This document shows, one piece after another, positions 14,986-20,085 of a stretch of 20,085 nt of DNA. The DNA comes from CAZPLZ01 sp964587525 (lineage in GTDB: Bacteria; Oederibacteriota; CAKKQC01). The notes under the pieces are model-generated. The model did not search any database. It saw only the letters and a program-made list of their open reading frames with translations, and had not been told where the DNA came from. Position 1 is the stretch's first letter. Every line of letters begins with the position of its first letter. A program made the position numbers and the translations under genes. The DNA lies in the NCBI GenBank assembly GCA_964587525.1, contig CAZPLZ010000045.1:1-20085 (forward strand), given 5' to 3'.

Positions 14986-17001
14986 GTGAGTATACTTTTC
15001 GCCGCGTTGGTTGGTTGTACGGCACTCTGCCGGGCTGAGGAGGATCCCTATCGGATGGATTATTACACCCAGAAAGTTGAGATCGAGTTTGCCGACGCAC
15101 GAGCCGCCCGGTCAGCTACGGTGGAGATCTTACCCTTGTACAAGGGTTACGAATGGGCGATTTCGTCGCGCTGGGATGACAATGTGCTGACCGATCCTAA
15201 GATGCGTGATGTTCTTGAACGGCATGGGTACAAGGCGACCTGGTACCTGATTGCCACCGAAGGGGGCGGCTATTACGGGCCAGATTACGGTTACTTCAAG
15301 GGCGGCCAGCCCTATTCGGGCATGGGGGCCAGGCTCCTGAGCGGCGGGAACAGCATCGGTGGCCATTCCTTGACGCATCCTCATATGGCCTATCTGAACC
15401 GAAACCGAATCTTCGAAGAAATCATGGGAATCAGGATGGATCGGGAGAGCAGCAGTGGCCGTCCGGTGATTTCGTACGCGTTTTCATTCTGCAATTTTCG
15501 CAACGAGGCTGAGGGTGACGCCGTGCAGGAGGACATCGCGGAAATCCTCCGGCGTTCAGGCTACTATCACATCGTCAATCATTGGTTCAACACGAGCTGG
15601 GAGCATCCTGAGGGGAGAGCGCCCTTTCTGGAGAGTGCCCTGTTGCCCAGCGACGGCAAGGACATTGACGAGGCGTTTGGCCGCTATCTGGCCGATGAGT
15701 CTCGTCGTCGGGACAATCCTAATATCAGCTTCAACATGCATGTCTGGTACACCACCGAGAAGGCTTGGGCTAAGTTCGAAAAGCAGCTTGATCAATACGG
15801 ACGAAACCCCAGGTGGTGGTACTGCAACCAGAGCGAGTATGCCGCTTATCGCTATCAGTTCCTGCACAGCTCCTTGACCCAGAGGATTGATTCAAAGGAT
15901 AAGCGCAAGCTCAGCGTTACCCTCCGCCGGCCTGAACTCCTGGACCTGAACGATCCTATCCCGCTCACCTTCGCCGTCAGAGGGATTGCCACCAACACGG
16001 TCAGACGGGTTCAATGCGAATCGGCAGATACCGACATGGTCAGCCCGGCAGGAGGAGAGTTTTGGTTTCACCTGTCCCATGACCGGAACATGAAGCTTCC
16101 CAAAACCATCGCGTCTTATCAGAATCACGACAACCATGACTCGCTTCAGGAGACGGACACTCACGACAGCTTTCCCTTCATCACGGCGTCGCTGCACATG
16201 CGGAGAAAGTCCCTTGAATTTTTTCTGAGAAACGAGAGCGGCCAGCCCATCACCAATATCCGCCTTGTCTACCGCCTCCCGCTGGCTTGGAGAAGGGGAG
16301 TCATGAAGAAACAACTTGGCACGCTGAATGGGGGCGCCGAGCGGCGGGACAGGGTCAGGCTCACGCCACGGGAACGAGATTACAAGTGCCATGCGGGGAC
16401 AAGTGTGTACGTCGTTCAGATGGATTTCGTCCATGCTGGGAGTCCCGGCAGGCTCTATGTTTCCTGCCGCGTTGAAAGGAACAAAAAGGACTCCTCGTAT
16501 GCCCAGAATGGGTTCCAGATGCTGGGGCCGATTCCCTCGGATCGCGTGGATGTGGAAGCTCATGCCGCCCGCATCGCCGCTTCCCCGGTTAAGAATCGGC
16601 GCTGTGATTTCGGGGATGGGATTTCACGCGAATGGAGGCGGGTGGGCCAGGAGGACTACGCGTTCTTGAATGTGGATATGATCTATACCACAGGCCGGAA
16701 CCGACCAGCGAAAGGCCAGTATTTCATCATGTTGACATCGCTTCATTCTCCGAAGGCGCAACGGGTCCGCCCCGTGTACGAAAAACCATTCCTTCGATCG
16801 ATCTACCTCAACGGGAAACAAGTGCAGGGCGACATCATGAAACTCTCCAGGGGGAAGAACGATCTTATCCTGGTTTACTATTCGGGGGAGAGCAAGTTTT
16901 CTGGAAGTCATTACGGCGCTTACTTCCAGTTGGTAAATCCCAAGAGCGGCCGGCGTATCAACTCGGTGAGGTATCAACCTGAGCGTGTAGCGTTCAAGTG
17001 A
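14986..17001 (+). CDS. Secreted CE4-like polysaccharide deacetylase with C-terminal beta domains
   Basis: 671 residues from GTG 14986. A hydrophobic leader, SILFAALVGCTALCRA, is followed by EEDPYRMDYY, so the protein is exported. The NodB/CE4-type core spans about 55-290: WAISSRWDDN with D64/D65 (catalytic base and metal Asp positions) and GGHSLTHPHM with H127 and H131 (metal-ligand HxxxH). Later come FSFCNFRNEA and NMHVWYTT. The family removes N- or O-acetyl groups from polysaccharides with a divalent metal. The remaining ~350 residues are beta-rich and may bind carbohydrate; no known module is recognised. In the same frame, an ATG at 14941 that overlaps the preceding stop would add a basic n-region, but a TGA at 14980-14982 interrupts it. 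The annotated GTG may therefore be a remnant start of an originally longer signal peptide. Confidence 0.72.
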   Translation: MSILFAALVGCTALCRAEEDPYRMDYYTQKVEIEFADARAARSATVEILPLYKGYEWAISSRWDDNVLTDPKMRDVLERHGYKATWYLIATEGGGYYGPDYGYFKGGQPYSGMGARLLSGGNSIGGHSLTHPHMAYLNRNRIFEEIMGIRMDRESSSGRPVISYAFSFCNFRNEAEGDAVQEDIAEILRRSGYYHIVNHWFNTSWEHPEGRAPFLESALLPSDGKDIDEAFGRYLADESRRRDNPNISFNMHVWYTTEKAWAKFEKQLDQYGRNPRWWYCNQSEYAAYRYQFLHSSLTQRIDSKDKRKLSVTLRRPELLDLNDPIPLTFAVRGIATNTVRRVQCESADTDMVSPAGGEFWFHLSHDRNMKLPKTIASYQNHDNHDSLQETDTHDSFPFITASLHMRRKSLEFFLRNESGQPITNIRLVYRLPLAWRRGVMKKQLGTLNGGAERRDRVRLTPRERDYKCHAGTSVYVVQMDFVHAGSPGRLYVSCRVERNKKDSSYAQNGFQMLGPIPSDRVDVEAHAARIAASPVKNRRCDFGDGISREWRRVGQEDYAFLNVDMIYTTGRNRPAKGQYFIMLTSLHSPKAQRVRPVYEKPFLRSIYLNGKQVQGDIMKLSRGKNDLILVYYSGESKFSGSHYGAYFQLVNPKSGRRINSVRYQPERVAFK

Positions 17002-17061
17002 AGCTCGACATCGTTGTAAGCACCACCAGGGTGGGCCAGTGTTTGGTAGGGATGGTGAACA

Positions 17062-17871
17062 TCAAAGCGTGAGCCCTAGACTGTGGCGCACCTCCACATC
17101 GGTTTTTTTCACCCCCGCAGGAGGCGCACTGTCGTGCCGAATCACAAACCCGAGGCTGGTCGTCAGCCACGAGTTCACGCTGACCGTGAGTGCGGCCTCA
17201 TCGAGTACACGGAGATCCGACCAGTCTGCGAGGCGTGGCTGGACGTATGCCGATAAGGAGAACGTGGCCCGTTCGCCCAAGTCGGCGCTGAATGAGAGAT
17301 AACTGGTGGATCGAAAGGTATCCGCCCTGTCGAGCTCACTGGATCCTAGATACCGCTCGCGCTCGTGCATGATTCCCGTCCCGGTGTGCAGGATCACCTG
17401 GTTCGATCTGTAGAGCTGGAAGGCGGGTCCGCCCCCCACGAGGGTTCGGCTCCGAAGTCGCTGGAACCGGTCCTGCTGAACCTGGACAAATGCATCGGTG
17501 GACCACCAGGGGAGCAGGCTGTACTGGTGGCGAAGATGCGCGAACGTGTTGGAGGCGGTGATGGTGTTCTCAAATTCGCCGTAATCCCCGTTGGTCCTTA
17601 TCAGAAAGAGGTGTCGTCCGCCCCCCGCTGTGGCGGCACCCAGGATTGCCCCGCCGACCTGGAAACCGGAGCCATTGCCGGCGCGGCTGGAGAAGCTGGC
17701 GTTGAGGTTCAAGATCCGCCCGCGCTCCTCGAGCTGGCGATGGGGGATCCCGATGCTGACTGGCCCCGCTGTCGCTGCCGAGGCGAGGCTGGCCAGCACA
17801 GCGGCAGTGGTGCAACGGCCGAGGCGAGTCCACTGCCGAGGTGAGTCCACGAGGCTATTGTAGCGGCCCAT
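17062..17871 (-). CDS. DUF481-family outer membrane beta-barrel protein
   Basis: 269 residues from ATG 17871, or 262 from a GTG at 17850. The signal peptide has a basic n-region (RQWTRLGRC) and an A-rich h-region ending SAATA, with cleavage likely after A35 before GPVS. The rest is amphipathic beta strands of the YdiY/DUF481 type: HLRHQYSLLPWWSTDAFVQV, DRFQRLRSRTLVGGGPAF, GTGIMHERERYLG, FSLSAYVQPRLADWSDLRVL and FVIRHDSAPPAGV, all hallmarks of this family. Members sit in the outer membrane; some are salt-induced, but the function is unknown. The last residues, HSLGLTL, resemble a barrel end, although the final residue is Leu instead of the usual Phe. It is transcribed divergently from typA across 62 bp. 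Confidence 0.82.
   Translation of the reverse strand: MGRYNSLVDSPRQWTRLGRCTTAAVLASLASAATAGPVSIGIPHRQLEERGRILNLNASFSSRAGNGSGFQVGGAILGAATAGGGRHLFLIRTNGDYGEFENTITASNTFAHLRHQYSLLPWWSTDAFVQVQQDRFQRLRSRTLVGGGPAFQLYRSNQVILHTGTGIMHERERYLGSSELDRADTFRSTSYLSFSADLGERATFSLSAYVQPRLADWSDLRVLDEAALTVSVNSWLTTSLGFVIRHDSAPPAGVKKTDVEVRHSLGLTL
17857..17862 (-). promoter_or_regulatory. Possible -10 box for the DUF481 gene
   Basis: On the minus strand TACAAT occupies 17862-17857, followed by 6 nt and the in-frame GTG at 17850. If used, the transcript would be leaderless and the ATG at 17871 would be upstream of transcription start. The -35 region is poor (an AAACCG at the ideal distance), so this is weaker than the promoter at 11524. 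Confidence 0.3.
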
Positions 17872-17933
17872 TGAGGCATCGGTTTAACTTTGTTAGTTTA
17901 AACGTATGAGGGGTTTGTTCTCACATTAGGACC
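17872..17933. promoter_or_regulatory. Divergent intergenic region between DUF481 gene and typA
   Basis: This A/T-rich 62-bp spacer holds GTTTAA (17882-17887) and the palindrome GTTTAAAC about 9 bases later, which form an imperfect inverted repeat. Control elements for both genes are expected here. No clean sigma70 pair could be assigned for typA; an AGGA at about 17928-17931 lies close to its GTG start. Confidence 0.3.
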
Positions 17934-19754
17934 GTGCCTAAAATCTCCATCCGGAATGTCGCCATCATTGCGCATGTTGACCATGGGAAAACCACGCTCG
18001 TCGACGCGCTGTTGCGTCAATCTCAAACCCGGCTTGCCAAAGCGATCGCGGGGAACGAGTGCATCATGGACACCAATGAGCTGGAGCGAGAGCGGGGAAT
18101 CACGATCTTCTCCAAAAACGCCTCGGTGATGTGGAAGGGGACCAAGATCAACATCATCGATACCCCCGGTCATGCTGATTTTGGCGGTGAGGTGGAGCGG
18201 GTCCTGACCATGGCGGATGGCTGCCTGCTTCTGGTGGATGCCAAGGAGGGGCCTCAACCACAGACCCGCTTTGTTTTGAAGCTGGCCCTGGACATGAAGC
18301 ACCGGGTGATCGTCGTCATCAACAAACTCGACCGGCCAGACGCCCTGCCCTCAATGACGCTGAACAGAATTTTTGACCTGTTCATGGAGCTAAACGCCGA
18401 TGACCATCTGGCAGAATTCCCTGTCGTGTATGCGGCTGGCCGGCGTGGGGTCGCAGGGGCCGAGCCGGACCTTGGGTCCATGAAGGACATCGCTCCGGTG
18501 TTTGAGGCGATTCTCAAGCATGTCCCGCCTCCGGTCGCAGATCCAGGCCGGCCGCTGCAAATGCGTGTGAGCAATATCACGGGTGACAACTTCAAGGGAC
18601 GCATTGCCATTGGCCGGGTATCCAACGGCGTCCTGCGCAACGGCCAGGAGGTGATGCACATTGACCGGGATGGGAAGCTCGCGAAGCATCGGCTGATGGC
18701 GCTCATGACCTTCCAGGGGCTGGAACGGGTGGAAGTGGATGAGGTGGTCGCCGGGGACATCGTGGCTGTCGCCGGCATTCCAGAAGTCAATATCGGGGAG
18801 ACCCTGGCCGATGTTCAGGACCCCGTGGCCCTCCCGCTGCTTGAGATTGCCCCGCCTACCGTCAAAATGACCTTCTGCGTCAACGATTCGCCGTTTGCGG
18901 GCAAGGAAGGAGTGTACAGCACCTCACGCCAGGTCCGTGAGCGGCTCTTGCGGGAGCTGGAAACAGACATGGCGCTCCGGGTCGAGGACAGTCCCCAAGG
19001 TGACTGGATCGTGTCCGGACGGGGTGAATTGCATCTGGCGATCCTGATCGAACGCATGCGCAGGGAGGGATATGAGTTCCAAGTTTCCCGGCCACAGGTC
19101 ATTGACAAGATTGTGAACCGGAAAACGCTGACGCCTTACGAACGGGTGTTCATCGAGGTCCCCGAGGCCTCCTACGGCAGCGTGATCCAGAAACTCGGGA
19201 GCCGGAATGGTGAGTTGCGGGAAATGCGGATGGAGGACGGCATGGTGTATTTGGAATTCCTCATCCCGACCCGGGGGCTTTTTGGATACCGGAGTGAGTT
19301 TATCATCGATACGCGGGGCTTAGGCTTGATCAACACACTGTTTCTGGAGTACCGGCCGGATCCGGGCAAGTGGAAGGAGCGGGGACAGGGTTCCCTGGTG
19401 GCCTATGAAGCTGGTGAGACGGTGCTCTACGGGCTGCTGAAAGTGCAGGATCGCGGGGTATTGTTCCTAGGTCCGGGGATTCCGGTCTATAAAGGGCAAG
19501 TGGTGGGGCAGAATTCCCGCAGTGACGATATCAGTGTCAATGTCTGCAAGGAAAAAATTCTCACCAACATGCGCTCGAAGGGCGATGGCACCGCCGGGCA
19601 TTTTAACGTGCCGCGGACGATGGGACTGGAGGGTGCGTTGGAGTATATCGGAGACGATGAGCTGGTAGAAGTGACGCCCAAGAACATCCGCATCCGGAAG
19701 AAAATCCTGGATGAAAACGAGTGGCGCCGCAGGCAAGTGCACGGCATTAAATAG
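17934..19754 (+). CDS. typA: Ribosome-associated GTPase TypA/BipA
   Basis: 606 residues, normal length, GTG start giving MPKISIRNVAIIAHVDHGKT. The G domain is complete: G1 AHVDHGKTT (13-21), G2 region ERERGITIFSKN (51-62), G3 DTPGH (76-80), G4 NKLD (130-133). Domain II follows from about 200, then EF-G-like domains III and V and the TypA-specific C-terminus (GDGTAGHFNVPRTMGLEGAL and EYIGDDELVEVTP). BipA is a translational GTPase that binds 70S ribosomes and aids 50S assembly and growth under stress such as cold. It stands alone, divergent from the DUF481 gene, with no sign of an operon partner downstream. Codon use and full motif set mark it as a core chromosomal gene. Confidence 0.97.
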   Translation: MPKISIRNVAIIAHVDHGKTTLVDALLRQSQTRLAKAIAGNECIMDTNELERERGITIFSKNASVMWKGTKINIIDTPGHADFGGEVERVLTMADGCLLLVDAKEGPQPQTRFVLKLALDMKHRVIVVINKLDRPDALPSMTLNRIFDLFMELNADDHLAEFPVVYAAGRRGVAGAEPDLGSMKDIAPVFEAILKHVPPPVADPGRPLQMRVSNITGDNFKGRIAIGRVSNGVLRNGQEVMHIDRDGKLAKHRLMALMTFQGLERVEVDEVVAGDIVAVAGIPEVNIGETLADVQDPVALPLLEIAPPTVKMTFCVNDSPFAGKEGVYSTSRQVRERLLRELETDMALRVEDSPQGDWIVSGRGELHLAILIERMRREGYEFQVSRPQVIDKIVNRKTLTPYERVFIEVPEASYGSVIQKLGSRNGELREMRMEDGMVYLEFLIPTRGLFGYRSEFIIDTRGLGLINTLFLEYRPDPGKWKERGQGSLVAYEAGETVLYGLLKVQDRGVLFLGPGIPVYKGQVVGQNSRSDDISVNVCKEKILTNMRSKGDGTAGHFNVPRTMGLEGALEYIGDDELVEVTPKNIRIRKKILDENEWRRRQVHGIK

Positions 19755-19756
19755 CT

Positions 19757-19778
19757 GTCCACCGCCGGGGCCCTGGAC
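19757..19778 (+). terminator. Possible hairpin after typA
   Basis: GTCCA (19757-19761) pairs with TGGAC (19774-19778) across a GC-rich loop only 3 bp after the typA stop. There is no T-run downstream, so intrinsic termination is uncertain. Confidence 0.25.
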
Positions 19779-19840
19779 TGGACGGGTGCTCCGGGCTACG
19801 TCCGCCCCGATCGCGTCGTGGCAAGTAAAGTAAGGGCGGT

Positions 19841-19860
19841 AAGCTAGACTCCTATAGCTT
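19841..19860. terminator. Perfect 6-bp inverted repeat next to regulator fragment end
   Basis: AAGCTA (19841-19846) and TAGCTT (19855-19860) form a 6-bp stem with an 8-nt loop. It lies just beyond the minus-strand fragment's stop at 19863 and downstream of typA, so it could mark the shared 3' end. The stem is short and A/T-rich. The rest of 19755-19862 shows no gene or repeat I can support. Confidence 0.25.
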
Positions 19861-19862
19861 GA

Positions 19863-20085
19863 TCATGTATTTCTTGAGGCGAGCTTCTTGAACTGAACGC
19901 TGTATGCACAACGTCGCGCACCTGCCAAAATATGATCGGTGCGTTCGATCATGATGCTCTCGCCTAAGACTTTCTGAAAGACCTCTAATTCGCCTGCACA
20001 AAGAGATGACCATGGCACAAGGAGCCGGAACTTCGGCCACGAGGACCATCCTAACATCGGACCGTGGGGGTACATGAGTATAATG
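19863..20085 (-). pseudogene. C-terminal fragment of a winged-helix (ArsR/SufR-like) regulator, partial
   Basis: The frame is open to the window's right edge on the minus strand. Its last ~46 residues, LCAGELEVFQKVLGESIMIE then RTDHILAGARRCAYSV, match the C-terminal pattern of HTH regulators of the ArsR/SufR-like kind. In these, C-x-x-E-L-x-x-F-x-x-V-L-G is followed by R-T-x-H-x-x-x-G-x-x-x-C-x-Y, and the cysteines bind metal or an Fe-S cluster. Upstream of LCAGE this frame (RLLVPWSS) does not look like the family. The adjacent frame instead gives VRMVLVAEVPAPCAMVISL, which is closer to the expected LVEHNCP-type stretch, suggesting a frameshift near 20005. The DNA-binding part is off the window. 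Identification is from short motifs. Confidence 0.45.

Noticed and set aside
15892..16563. 223-codon open frame on the minus strand
   Set aside because: Antisense to the C-terminal half of the deacetylase-like gene; no recognisable motif or start signal.
17002..17061. Terminator between the convergent deacetylase and DUF481 genes
   Set aside because: Only a very short CCACC/GGTGG complement with too small a loop; no T-tract.
1..20085. CRISPR array, tRNA or rRNA genes, insertion sequences
   Set aside because: No regularly spaced repeats, cloverleaf-like or rRNA-like conserved stretches, transposase motifs or terminal inverted repeats were recognised by eye.

Overview
The window looks like chromosomal DNA of an uncultured Gram-negative bacterium with mid-to-high GC content. 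The evidence for an outer membrane is a DUF481-type beta-barrel protein and several signal-peptide-bearing or extracytoplasmic proteins. The gene mix (DUF6785-like polytopic membrane protein, phytanoyl-CoA dioxygenase family enzyme, anaerobic sulfatase-maturase-like radical SAM protein, large unclassified glycosidase-like proteins, fibronectin/PQQ-propeller protein with a FlgD-like tail) is typical of Planctomycetota/Verrucomicrobiota-type or other poorly cultured carbohydrate-degrading phyla. This phylum guess is inference from gene content only. No rRNA, tRNA, CRISPR array or intact mobile element was seen.

Layout. 1-2194 (+): a large surface-type protein, 5'-truncated by the window edge, with an FN3-like domain and PQQ-type propeller repeats. 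Its reading frame ends at 1864, but protein-like sequence continues in other frames to 2194. 2302-4693 (-): two adjacent membrane proteins, a rhomboid protease and an RDD-domain protein, that carry near-identical N-terminal zinc ribbons. 4732-6705 (+): a DUF6785-like multi-spanning protein. 6743-7623 (+): a decayed ureG fragment overlapping an intact His-rich NicO/UreH-like Ni/Co transporter. 7677-8555 (+): a phytanoyl-CoA dioxygenase (PhyH)-type Fe(II)/2-oxoglutarate enzyme. 8639-10147 (+): a glycosidase-like protein whose signal peptide lacks a usable start codon. 10173-11492 (+): a radical SAM/SPASM sulfatase-maturase-like enzyme with a SEC-C tail. 11560-12233 (+): a Phd/YefM-type antitoxin with a PIN toxin, driven by a near-consensus leaderless promoter. 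12368-17001 (+): a large GH67/GH115/GH20-like protein followed by a CE4-like polysaccharide deacetylase. 17062-17871 (-): a DUF481 outer-membrane protein. 17934-19754 (+): typA/bipA. 19863-20085 (-): a C-terminal fragment resembling metal/Fe-S-type winged-helix regulators.

How it fits together. The stretch from about 7.6 to 17.0 kb reads as a loose carbohydrate-processing neighbourhood: deacetylase, two glycosidase-like proteins and a maturase that elsewhere activates sulfatases. No sulfatase, SusC/D pair or CAZyme of well-known specificity is visible, so the substrate cannot be named. The ureG relic indicates that a urease-type nickel locus was lost by deletion while its transporter survived. 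Several genes show broken starts or frames (1861-2194, 8573-8639, 14941-14986, 6743-6955, 19863-20085). These could be real decay or assembly errors. The clearest regulatory signal is TTGACG-17 bp-TACAAT placed exactly for a leaderless antitoxin mRNA.
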